Shown: in pieces, positions 23,801 through 31,091 of the stretch
Numbering within the stretch: position 1 is the first letter of the stretch
How the letters are laid out: each line of letters starts with the position of its first letter
Source: JBCBEX01 sp038528235
GTDB lineage: Bacteria > Bacteroidota > Rhodothermia > Rhodothermales > Rubricoccaceae
Direction of reading: 5' to 3'
Length of the DNA stretch: 33,491 nucleotides
Assembly (NCBI GenBank): GCA_038528235.1
Contig: JBCBEX010000050.1
Location: forward strand, 1 to 33,491
Position numbers and translations under genes: made by a program
Notes under the pieces: generated by a model
What the model saw: only the letters and a program-made list of their open reading frames with translations
What the model was told of the DNA's origin: nothing
The model's database searches: none

Positions 23801-25258
23801 ATGGAAACCCGCGTCCTCGCCCGCGACCACTCATTTGCCCGCCGCCTCGCGCTCGCCCGTGCTCGCACGTTTGACTATGTGCGCCGCCGCGTCTTCAGCG
23901 CCACCATGCTCGGCCTTGGCGACGCGCTTGGCCTGGTGATCGCCTTCGCGCTCGCGGGCACGGTGCGTCATTTCCTCTTCGGAGCGGCCTTCGTGCAGCC
24001 CTGGATGCTCGTCATGCCGACGATCTACTGGGCGGGTGCTGTCGGCCTAGGCCTGCTGCCGGGATGGGGCGTGGGCGCTGTCGAGGAGTACCGACGCCTA
24101 GCCTGGTTGACCGTGGGGACCTTCGTCGTTGCGGCGTTTGGCCTCTTTCTCTCGCAGCAAGGCCTCGACAACAGCCGCCTCTTGATGGGGCTCGCGGCGC
24201 TGTTCGCCGTGGTGACGGTGCCGCTGTTGCGCAACTGGACGAAGTCGGCCATGATTGACGCGGGGCTGTGGGGCGTTCCCGTCGTGATCTACGGGGCGGG
24301 CGAGATGGGCGCCGCCGTCGTGCGCCAACTCCGCGAGGAGCGCGGCCTGGGTTACGTACCCGCGGCGTTCTTCGACGACGACGAGAGCTTGCACGGATCG
24401 ACCGTCGAGGGCGTCCCCGTCGTCGGGTCGATGGACCGTGTCTCGGTGGAGGCGCCGTTTGCCATCCTCGCGATCCAGAACCTCGACATGGACGCCCGGC
24501 GCGACTTGCTCGAAGGGCCGCTCGCGTGCTACCGCAAGGCCATCGTCATTCCTGACCTCAACGAGACGCCGACGCTCTGGATGCGCTCGCGAGACCTCAG
24601 CGGCATGCTCGGCCTGGAGATCACCTACCACCACATCAGCCTCACCCGTCGCATCGCCAAGCGGGCGTTTGACCTCGGGGCGGTGCTGCTCACGGCGCCG
24701 TTGTGGATGCCCCTCTGCGCGCTCCTCGCCGTGGCGATCTGGCTCGAAGACCGCGCACACCCGCTCTACGCGCAGGAGCGGATCGGACAAGGCGGCCGCC
24801 ACTTCCGCACGCTCAAATTCCGCACGATGGTGCCCAATGCGGACGTCGTCTTGAAGGACGCGCTAGCGGGCGATCCGGCGCTGCGCGCCGAGTGGAACGC
24901 CAACTTCAAGCTCAAGAACGACCCGCGCATTACTCGCGTCGGGCAGTTCCTCCGCAAGACCAGCCTCGACGAGATCCCGCAGCTGTTCAACGTCCTCCGA
25001 GGCGAGATGAGCCTGGTTGGTCCGCGCCCGCTCCCGCAGTATCACCACGGCGAGCTGCCAGCAAGCGTCCGCGAAGTGCGAGAGCGCGTTCGGCCTGGGC
25101 TGACGGGGCTATGGCAAGTCTCAGGTCGCTCCGACAGCGGCAACGCGGGCATGGAGCGCTGGGACCCGTACTACGTGCGCAACTGGTCACTCTGGCTCGA
25201 CATCGTGATCCTCGTGCGCACCTTCCGTGCGGTTACCAAAGGATCTGGAGCTTACTAG
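23801..25258 (+). CDS. Undecaprenyl-phosphate hexose-1-phosphate transferase (WbaP-like)
   Basis: Initiating enzyme of repeat-unit assembly; it moves a hexose-1-phosphate (galactose-1-P in WbaP) from UDP-sugar to undecaprenyl phosphate at the inner membrane. From ATG 23801 the product is 485 aa. It has four N-terminal membrane helices, then a nucleotide-binding-like domain (VVIYGAGEMGAAVVRQL). The C-terminal catalytic domain includes RAFDLGAVLLTAPLW, AQERIGQGGRHFRTLKFRTM, the KTSLDEIPQLFNVLRGEMSL block with its Asp-Glu pair, VGPRPLPQY and RPGLTGLWQVSGRSD. The upstream 40 codons (from 23681) are rejected because family similarity begins with the membrane segments. The stop shares a palindromic CTAG with the convergent zinc-ribbon gene. 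Confidence 0.93.
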   Translation: METRVLARDHSFARRLALARARTFDYVRRRVFSATMLGLGDALGLVIAFALAGTVRHFLFGAAFVQPWMLVMPTIYWAGAVGLGLLPGWGVGAVEEYRRLAWLTVGTFVVAAFGLFLSQQGLDNSRLLMGLAALFAVVTVPLLRNWTKSAMIDAGLWGVPVVIYGAGEMGAAVVRQLREERGLGYVPAAFFDDDESLHGSTVEGVPVVGSMDRVSVEAPFAILAIQNLDMDARRDLLEGPLACYRKAIVIPDLNETPTLWMRSRDLSGMLGLEITYHHISLTRRIAKRAFDLGAVLLTAPLWMPLCALLAVAIWLEDRAHPLYAQERIGQGGRHFRTLKFRTMVPNADVVLKDALAGDPALRAEWNANFKLKNDPRITRVGQFLRKTSLDEIPQLFNVLRGEMSLVGPRPLPQYHHGELPASVREVRERVRPGLTGLWQVSGRSDSGNAGMERWDPYYVRNWSLWLDIVILVRTFRAVTKGSGAY

Positions 25259-25500
25259 AGGCCCGCTTCTTCGCGGACAGGACGCAGCAGCTCATCCAGT
25301 TCGATGTCCGGAAGGTCGCGGTACCAGGCGTGGTGAGGCGACCACGCTGCGCAGGCCAAGCATTGGGTCGAGCGCCAGACGCGCGAGCAGGCGGGGCACC
25401 GTCCGCCGGTGTCAAAGGTGTGCCAGCTGTGGCCGCACGAGCAGCGCCATCGCGCTTCGGGCGGAGGCTCCCACTCGCAGGAGGGGCATGCGATTTTCAT
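25255..25500 (-). CDS. Small double zinc-ribbon protein
   Basis: Cytoplasmic 81-aa protein with eight cysteines in four pairs: CPSC (5,8), CSC (20,22), CPAC (35,38) and CLAC (47,50). The pairing suggests two zinc ribbons, perhaps interleaved. The C-terminal 30 residues are acidic (DLPDIELDELL). Similar short zinc-ribbon proteins are widespread and mostly uncharacterised; some bind nucleic acids or proteins. ATG 25500 directly precedes the first CxxC. The frame remains open to 25923 but crosses the L31 gene on the other strand and is rejected there. It is convergent with the WbaP-like gene, overlapping by four bases. Confidence 0.75.
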   Translation of the reverse strand: MKIACPSCEWEPPPEARWRCSCGHSWHTFDTGGRCPACSRVWRSTQCLACAAWSPHHAWYRDLPDIELDELLRPVREEAGL

Positions 25501-25638
25501 AAGGGTGCGTGAATCTGAGCACACGTGATGGTGTTCGATGAGGTCCAGCCCTAGTTTATAAAGCTCTGCTACAACGATCTGTTCGGAACGATCTAACCAA
25601 CGCGAGCTTTGATCGCCCCGACACCTCCGGCTCCGACC

Positions 25639-25848
25639 ATGAAAAAAGACATCCATCCCGACTACAGCTTCACAACGGTTCGCCTCGCCGACGGCACCGA
25701 GTTCGTGACGCGTACGACGATGCCGACCGATAACTACGTCTCCGACGTGGATTCGACCAACCACCCGTTCTACACCGGCAAGCGCCAGTTTGTCGACACG
25801 GCGGGCCGTGTTGAGAAGTTCAACCGTCGCTACGGCAAAAAGAGCTAA
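25639..25848 (+). CDS. rpmE2: 50S ribosomal protein L31, cysteine-free (type B-like)
   Basis: Component of the large ribosomal subunit at the central protuberance/intersubunit bridge; 69 aa. Sequence blocks MKKDIHPDY, VRLADGTEFVTRTTM, VDSTNHPFYTGKRQFVDTAG and VEKFNRRYGKKS are clear L31. None of the zinc-binding cysteines of the C+ form is present, so it does not store zinc. In several bacteria such C- versions replace the C+ form under zinc limitation. Whether a C+ copy exists here cannot be seen. The frame is open from 25609, but the L31 fold starts at ATG 25639. A GAGCTTTG -7-like element lies at 25604-25611, and a strong terminator follows. Confidence 0.95.
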   Translation: MKKDIHPDYSFTTVRLADGTEFVTRTTMPTDNYVSDVDSTNHPFYTGKRQFVDTAGRVEKFNRRYGKKS

Positions 25849-25870
25849 GCGCTCACCGAACCTACATCGG

Positions 25871-25903
25871 CGCGGCCCGCTTCCAGATCGGAGGTGGGCC
25901 GCG
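25871..25903 (+). terminator. Rho-independent terminator after L31
   Basis: A 14-bp stem (25871-25884 with 25890-25903, two G-T wobbles) encloses a 5-base loop and is followed by TTTGCGTTT. It starts 23 bases after the L31 stop. Confidence 0.82.
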
Positions 25904-26013
25904 TTTGCGTTTGGGCCCTGCACGTTCGGCCCTGCGTGTGGAGAGAGTCCTCAGCCGTGTGTATCGTACCCTCGACAAAGGCAACCCACACGATGCGGAC
26001 CCGTCCGGAAGCC

Positions 26014-27453
26014 ATGGAAGAGACACCTCGACGAAACGCAACGCTCCTGCTGGTGCTCTTGGGCGGCGTGACCGTGCTCGCCGGATGCTTGTCGAGCCGC
26101 GCCGAGCCGGATCTCGCAGCGATCTACAACCGCGAGGCACAGTATCAAGGCATCGAGCGGAATCCGGTGATCCTGATCCCCGGCGTGCTGGGGTCCCGAT
26201 TGCGTGACGAGGCCAGCGGACAAATCGTCTGGGGCGCCTTCACTGGGGCGTTCGCGGACCCTGACGAGCCCGCAGGCCAGAGTCTGGTCGCGTTGCCCAT
26301 GGAAGAGGGGCGTCCGCTGCATGAACTGATCGACGGAGTAGAGCCAGACGGCGCGCTGGAAAGCGTGCGGATCAAAGTGCTAGGTCTGCCGATCCAGCTG
26401 CGCGCCTATGCGCAAATCTTGAGCGTCTTGGGGATCGGCGGATATCGCGACGCTGCGGGCGCCCTCGAATCGGTCGACTACGGCAGCGACCATTTTACCT
26501 GCTTCCAGTTTGACTACGACTGGCGCCGCGACAACGTCGAAAATGCCCAGCGGCTACACGCCTTCATCCAAGAGACGCGCGCAACGCTGCAGGCGCAGTA
26601 CGCAGAGCGGTACGGTGTGGAGGACTACGACATCAAGTTCGACATCGTCGCGCACTCGATGGGAGGCATGATCACGCGCTACTTTCTCCGCTACGGGGCG
26701 CAGGACCTTCCGGCGAATGGGAGCCTGCCTGAACTGACCTGGGAAGGGGCCGAACACGTGGAGCGAGTCGTGCTCGTTGGTCCCCCCAATGCAGGATCAC
26801 CCCTCACGGTGATGCAACTGGTGGAGGGGCTCAAGACCCCGGCCATCACGCCTGACTACCCTGCTGCAATCCTGGGCACCATGCCGGCGGTGTATCAACT
26901 GCTCCCGCGTGGCCGCCACCGAACGCTCGTGGATGCCGCCCAACCGGAGGCCTCGATCGATTCGGTGTTGCACGCCGACTACTGGGAACGCATGCAGTGG
27001 GGCCTCGCCGACCCAGCCCAGGACGAGGTCTTGCAAAACCTGCTGCCCGACGTCAGCCAGCGCGACGACCGGCGCCGCATTGCCCTGGACCATCAACGGA
27101 AGAGCCTGCGCCGCGCTGAACAGCTCTTCGCCGCGCTCGACTTCCGAGCAGAACGCCCACCTGGCCTCGAACTGAAGCTGATCGCCAGTGATGCGGCGCC
27201 CACGCTCGCACGGCTGGCTGTCGACCGAGACGAAGGTACCGTGACGGCCTACAGCTACGAACCAGGCGACGATACCGTCCTCCGCACGAGTGCGCTCATG
27301 GACGAGCGCGTTGGGGGCGAGTGGGCACCGATGCTCGTCTCGCCGATCGATTGGTCGTCGGTGACCTTCATCTTTGCCGATCACCTGGAGATGACGCAGA
27401 GCATCGCTTTCGCAGACAACTTGCTCTACTACCTGCTCGAAATGCCGAGGTGA
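26014..27453 (+). CDS. LCAT-like alpha/beta-hydrolase lipoprotein
   Basis: Lipid-anchored esterase or acyltransferase of the lecithin:cholesterol acyltransferase-like family; 479 aa from ATG 26014. The lipoprotein signal ends LAGC (Cys25), so the protein should be exported and processed by LspA. The mature domain opens NPVILIPGVLGSRL, the conserved LCAT beginning. The nucleophile elbow is VAHSMGGMITRYF with Ser215, and GPPNAGSPLTVMQL follows at about 252-265, as in the family. The catalytic Asp and His were not assigned with certainty. An upstream in-frame ATG (25993) would add seven residues before the signal; the frame further upstream overlaps the L31 terminator. The physiological acyl acceptor is unknown. 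Confidence 0.85.
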   Translation: MEETPRRNATLLLVLLGGVTVLAGCLSSRAEPDLAAIYNREAQYQGIERNPVILIPGVLGSRLRDEASGQIVWGAFTGAFADPDEPAGQSLVALPMEEGRPLHELIDGVEPDGALESVRIKVLGLPIQLRAYAQILSVLGIGGYRDAAGALESVDYGSDHFTCFQFDYDWRRDNVENAQRLHAFIQETRATLQAQYAERYGVEDYDIKFDIVAHSMGGMITRYFLRYGAQDLPANGSLPELTWEGAEHVERVVLVGPPNAGSPLTVMQLVEGLKTPAITPDYPAAILGTMPAVYQLLPRGRHRTLVDAAQPEASIDSVLHADYWERMQWGLADPAQDEVLQNLLPDVSQRDDRRRIALDHQRKSLRRAEQLFAALDFRAERPPGLELKLIASDAAPTLARLAVDRDEGTVTAYSYEPGDDTVLRTSALMDERVGGEWAPMLVSPIDWSSVTFIFADHLEMTQSIAFADNLLYYLLEMPR

Positions 27454-27503
27454 TGGTGCCGCAGGGGAGATCCTGTTCCCACAAGACACCCTTAGAGCAC
27501 GTG

Positions 27504-27587
27504 TACCGGAGGCGGGACTCGAACCCGCAATCCCAAATGGGCGGCAGATTTTAAGTCTGCTGCGTATACCAATTCCGCCACTCCGGC
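27504..27587 (-). tRNA. tRNA-Leu (anticodon UAA)
   Basis: An 84-base class II tRNA on the minus strand. The acceptor stem is GCCGGAG/CTCCGGT with discriminator A. The D-arm carries GGTATACGC. The anticodon stem GCAGA/TCTGC encloses loop CTTAAAA (anticodon TAA). A long variable arm (CCCATTTGGG) follows, and the T-arm is GCGGGTTCGAGTCCCGC. The 3' CCA is not encoded (CAC follows), so it must be added by the CCA enzyme. Confidence 0.97.
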
Positions 27588-27594
27588 AGGCGTG

Positions 27595-27602
27595 CTAAGC
27601 TA
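27595..27602 (-). promoter_or_regulatory. Candidate -7 element of the tRNA-Leu gene (TAGCTTAG)
   Basis: On the minus strand TAGCTTAG ends eight bases before the tRNA, which fits a transcription start a few bases upstream of the mature 5' end. It is one base off TAnnTTTG and resembles the candidate at 13185. No -33 box is evident. Confidence 0.4.
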
Positions 27603-27619
27603 CTCACACCACGCCACTC

Positions 27620-28540
27620 CTAGCCATCGAGTTGCCCAGCGAAGAGTTGCGAGAGGTCGCCGCCAGCGAAATAGACCCGACGGTGGCCCCAGGCTAAGGC
27701 CTGCTCGGCAGCAAGTTGCGCGCGCGTTCCCAGCGTGTCGCCAACGAAGAGCACTGGCCGCAACAAGTCGGTAGGCAGATGCTCCGGTGCCAGCGTTGCG
27801 AGCGGCGCAGGCGTTGCAGGCGTCAAGGGGTCGTTGGCAAGCCGCTCGGAGAGGTCACGGACATCGTAGACAGCCGCACCGTCACGTACGAGCGCATGCG
27901 CTCGGTCCGGTGTGAGGGCATGCGCTTGGGGCATTTCTGAAGACTCAGGCGGAAGGCTCGGGGTTTGCTCAGCCAAGTGGCGCAGACGGATGCGAAGGTG
28001 CTCAGCCGATGTGAATGCCCCCACACGACGTTCGAACACGGCGCCTTCGCGGTCGATTAGAAGTGTTGTAGGCAACATCGAGATCTCGCCAAACGCCGTG
28101 GCGAGTTGGTGCGTCTCGTCGATGAGGATCGGGTAGCGTATGCCCAACGAATCGACGACGGACTGGGCAGCGTTTTGCTCACCGTCAGCCCCAAGGACCC
28201 CAACCACGCGAATGCCGTCGTCTACGAGTTCTGCGCTCAACGAGTCGAGAAGAGAGAGGTCGCCCATGCTTGGGCGGCTCCAGGGTGCCCAGAAGTGCAG
28301 AACTAGGGCAGCATCGGCCACGTCCTGGTTGGTCAGGCGCGTCCCGCTCAGGGTCGGCAGGGAGAATCGGGGAAGCTGCAGCACGCCTGGTTGGGCGTAC
28401 GTGTCAGCGCTGTCGGATGGAGCGGCCGAGGGAGAGGTCGCGGCGGTCTCCGTCTGTGACGCGTCGGGCGCCTCATGGCACCCGAAGGCCGCGAGGAGCA
28501 GCACCAGCGCGACGACGTAGCGGGGTAGGCGTACGTTCAC
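27620..28540 (-). CDS. Cysteine-less TlpA/thioredoxin-like plus rhodanese-like lipoprotein
   Basis: Exported lipoprotein of 306 aa with a Bacteroidota-style lipobox (LAAFGC, Cys21) and a Ser/Thr/Ala linker to about residue 50. A TlpA/AhpC-like thioredoxin fold (about 52-200) follows: LPRFSLPTLSGTRLTNQDV, LVLHFWAPWSRPS and the cis-Pro loop SMLPTTLLIDREG. The redox CxxC is replaced by Ser88-Arg-Pro-Ser91. A rhodanese-like domain (about 205-306) begins LTPDRAHALVRDGAAVYDVRDL. Its loop FVGDTLGTRA has Asp268 where the sulfur-carrying Cys should be. Cys21 is the only cysteine in the protein, so neither domain can do thiol chemistry. Binding or scaffolding is more likely (inference). It lies 32 bases after the bacilliredoxin gene on the same strand. 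Confidence 0.82.
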   Translation of the reverse strand: MNVRLPRYVVALVLLLAAFGCHEAPDASQTETAATSPSAAPSDSADTYAQPGVLQLPRFSLPTLSGTRLTNQDVADAALVLHFWAPWSRPSMGDLSLLDSLSAELVDDGIRVVGVLGADGEQNAAQSVVDSLGIRYPILIDETHQLATAFGEISMLPTTLLIDREGAVFERRVGAFTSAEHLRIRLRHLAEQTPSLPPESSEMPQAHALTPDRAHALVRDGAAVYDVRDLSERLANDPLTPATPAPLATLAPEHLPTDLLRPVLFVGDTLGTRAQLAAEQALAWGHRRVYFAGGDLSQLFAGQLDG

Positions 28541-28572
28541 GAGACCGCAGGAGGGTGAGCAGGGCGACGACG

Positions 28573-28932
28573 TCAGGAGAGGGAGGACGCGCCGACGGCG
28601 CGGCGGGCGGCATCGCGCAGGCGTCCAGCCGTGATGTGCTGGTGGCTTGCATGGAAGACCACCTCGCCGTCGTAGATGACAAGAGCCTGAGGGGTCTGAT
28701 GCTCCACCCCAGTCGTCTCAGCAATGTGGTTCGAGAGCGGCCGAGCATACTGGACCACGAGGCCGTAGAGTGGCGGATCGGCATCGTTCTCGAGTTGGAC
28801 GAACTGTTCCTGCCCGCGCGCCGAAATCGGGCAGGCGATGCTCGTCTTAAGGACGGCCACGGGGTGCTCCTTCGACGCGTCGAGGACGCCTTGAAAATCG
28901 TCCGGGGTGTGGAGGGTCGTGACTTTAGCCAT
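28573..28932 (-). CDS. ytxJ: YtxJ-type monothiol bacilliredoxin
   Basis: Thioredoxin-fold protein of the YtxJ family (BrxC-type), thought to remove bacillithiol from S-bacillithiolated proteins; 119 aa, cytoplasmic. The active-site segment is LKTSIACPISARG with Cys34 as the only cysteine. The C-terminal half has the hallmark blocks HIAETTGVEHQTPQALVIYDG and VVFHASHQHITAGRL. The presence of YtxJ implies that the organism makes bacillithiol (known association). The start ATG 28932 fits the family beginning. The gene is divergent from the M3 peptidase and is followed on the same strand by the cysteine-less TlpA-like lipoprotein, suggesting a redox-related operon. Confidence 0.88.
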   Translation of the reverse strand: MAKVTTLHTPDDFQGVLDASKEHPVAVLKTSIACPISARGQEQFVQLENDADPPLYGLVVQYARPLSNHIAETTGVEHQTPQALVIYDGEVVFHASHQHITAGRLRDAARRAVGASSLS

Positions 28933-29166
28933 GGCGAGACGGGAAGCGAGAGACGGGCGGAAACACGGGGCTGAGGGCGGGTTACAACGGGCCGACCTCC
29001 CCGGAAGAGCGGGCCGAAGATACCCGTCCTTCTGGGCGAAGTTGCAAGCCTGGCTGTCGCCGGCGGTCTGGAACCGCTACCTCGATATCCAGGACGCGTC
29101 CACTCTCGAATGATCCAGCCTGCGCCCTCTCGTATGCCCCTCCGCACCGCTCCACCGTCGCCGTAC

Positions 29167-31008
29167 ATGGCTCCCACCGTAGACATCCCCGACTCCCCAA
29201 AGACCGGAGCCGAAAACGTGCGCTGGAACCTGGATGACCTCTACGCAGACACCGCGATCCTGAAAGCAGATCTCGTGGCGGCCGACGAGCAGGCTGCCTC
29301 GTTCGCCGAACGCTACCGTGGCAAGCTCGCCGCGTTGGATCCCGCCAGTCTGGCAGGGACGATGGCAGAGCTCGCGGAAATCCAGGACACGCTGGGTCGA
29401 GCCTACACGTTCGCGTACCTCAACTGGTCCACCGCGACTGAGGACGCGGCTCGCGGCGCGCTGCTTCAGCACGTGAAGGAAGCCTACACGCAGACCGCGC
29501 AGCGCCTCATTTTCTTCGACGTCGAATGGGCGGCCGTGGACGCCGAGAAGGCAAACTACCTGCTACAGGACGAGGCGCTGGTCTCGTACCGGCACTACCT
29601 CGAACTGCAGCAACTCCAGAAAGACTACCTCCTCTCCGAGCCCGAGGAGAAGATCCTTGCCGAGAAGAGCATCACGGGACGGAGCGCATGGACTCGGTTT
29701 TTCGACGAGACGATCGGCCGCGCCCGGTTCGAGTTCAGAGGCGAGTCGCTGCCGGAACAGGCAGTGCTCGCGAAGCTCCACGACGCCGACCGTGCGGTGC
29801 GAAAGGACGCCGCTCTCTCACTCACCGAAGGGTTCGCGCGTCTTGAGCACCCACTCACCTACGCGTTCAACACCGTCCTGGCCGACAAGGCCTCCTCAGA
29901 CCGGCTTCGCGGCTACACGTCGTGGATTCAGAGCCGCAACCTCGCCAACGAAATCCAAGATGCGAGCGTACAAGCGCTCATCGACGCCGTCACGGGACGG
30001 TATGGCCTCGCCCATCGCTACTACCGCCTCAAGGCACGGCTGCTCGGACTTAGCCCCGAGCAGGTCGGTCAGGAGGAGGCACCGATGATGGACTACGACC
30101 GCTATGCGCCGCTGCCGCTCGTCGCAGATACGGAGGGGGGGTACTCCTGGGACGCGGCCCGCACCCTCGTCACCGATGCCTACGGCGACTTCGATGGAGA
30201 AATGGGCGACATCGTCGCTCGGTTCTTCGACGAGCGCTGGATCGACGCGCCGCCGGTTGCAGGGAAGCGGGGCGGGGCGTTCAGCCACGGCGCGGTGCCG
30301 AGTGCACACCCGTATATCCTCATGAACTACACGGGCCGCGTCCGCGACGTGCAAACGCTCGCACACGAACTCGGCCACGGCGTCCACCAGTATCTCAGCC
30401 GCGAGCAAGGCGTCTTCCACGCCGACACGCCGCTGACGACCGCGGAAACGGCGTCTGTGTTCGGGGAGATGCTCGTCTTCCAGCGTCTTATCGGGGCAGA
30501 GACGGCACCGCACCGCCGCCTCTCGATGCTGGTTCAGAAAATCGACGACTCGATGGCGACGGTCTTCCGCCAAGTGACGATGAACCGCTTCGAGGAGGCT
30601 ATTCATCTCCATCGCCGGGGCGAAGGCGAGCTCACGGCGGAGCAGTTTGCCGAGCACTGGATGACCACGCAGACGGCGATGTACGGCGACAGCGTCCTCC
30701 TGGGCGAACACTACCGCCGCTGGTGGAGCTACATCCCACACTTCGTGCACACGCCGGGCTACGTCTACGCGTACGCCTTTGGCGAACTGCTCGTGCTCGC
30801 GCTCTACGCGCGCTATGTCGAGGAAGGGGAGGCGTTTCCCCCGAAGTACCGGGACCTCCTGGCGGCGGGGGGCTCGGACTGGCCGCACGTACTCGTCGGA
30901 CGCCTCGGCATCGACCTCGATGACCCAGGCTTCTGGCAACAGGGGCTCGACGCCATCGAGGCGCTCATCACCGAAGCCGAGGCTGAGGCCGCCAAACTGT
31001 ACGTGTGA
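29167..31008 (+). CDS. M3-family oligoendopeptidase F
   Basis: Cytoplasmic zinc metallopeptidase that degrades short peptides, probably in peptide turnover. The preferred product is 613 aa from ATG 29167 (MAPTVDIPDSPKTGAENVRW, the family beginning). In-frame ATGs at 29110 and 29134 would add 19 or 11 unconserved residues. The metal site is AHELGHGVHQYLS (His400, Glu401 and His404 in the 613-aa numbering), with a downstream ETASVFGEM block providing the third ligand Glu. The C-terminal GYVYAYAFGELLVLALY and GSDWPHVLVGRLGIDLDDP blocks are typical of PepF-type enzymes. Length matches the family. It is divergent from ytxJ. Confidence 0.92.
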   Translation: MAPTVDIPDSPKTGAENVRWNLDDLYADTAILKADLVAADEQAASFAERYRGKLAALDPASLAGTMAELAEIQDTLGRAYTFAYLNWSTATEDAARGALLQHVKEAYTQTAQRLIFFDVEWAAVDAEKANYLLQDEALVSYRHYLELQQLQKDYLLSEPEEKILAEKSITGRSAWTRFFDETIGRARFEFRGESLPEQAVLAKLHDADRAVRKDAALSLTEGFARLEHPLTYAFNTVLADKASSDRLRGYTSWIQSRNLANEIQDASVQALIDAVTGRYGLAHRYYRLKARLLGLSPEQVGQEEAPMMDYDRYAPLPLVADTEGGYSWDAARTLVTDAYGDFDGEMGDIVARFFDERWIDAPPVAGKRGGAFSHGAVPSAHPYILMNYTGRVRDVQTLAHELGHGVHQYLSREQGVFHADTPLTTAETASVFGEMLVFQRLIGAETAPHRRLSMLVQKIDDSMATVFRQVTMNRFEEAIHLHRRGEGELTAEQFAEHWMTTQTAMYGDSVLLGEHYRRWWSYIPHFVHTPGYVYAYAFGELLVLALYARYVEEGEAFPPKYRDLLAAGGSDWPHVLVGRLGIDLDDPGFWQQGLDAIEALITEAEAEAAKLYV

Positions 31009-31033
31009 GAGCCTCGGGGAAGGGCGAGCGTTC

Positions 31034-31060
31034 GGTGGTGCGTACTTTCAGCGCACCACC
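31034..31060 (+). terminator. Perfect inverted repeat between peptidase and T9SS-cargo genes
   Basis: GGTGGTGCG (31034-31042) pairs exactly with CGCACCACC (31052-31060) around the 9-base loop TACTTTCAG, 26 bases after the peptidase stop. A short pyrimidine run follows. It could be a terminator. The loop also contains a TACTTTC string resembling a -7 element, so an operator overlapping the next promoter is an alternative. Confidence 0.5.
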
Positions 31061-31091
31061 CTTCTCCCACGTATCCGCCTCCTGGCTGCCC

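Noticed and set aside
25501..25923. Extension of the zinc-ribbon frame on the minus strand
   Set aside because: It would cover the L31 gene and terminator on the opposite strand; the cysteine motifs begin at ATG 25500.
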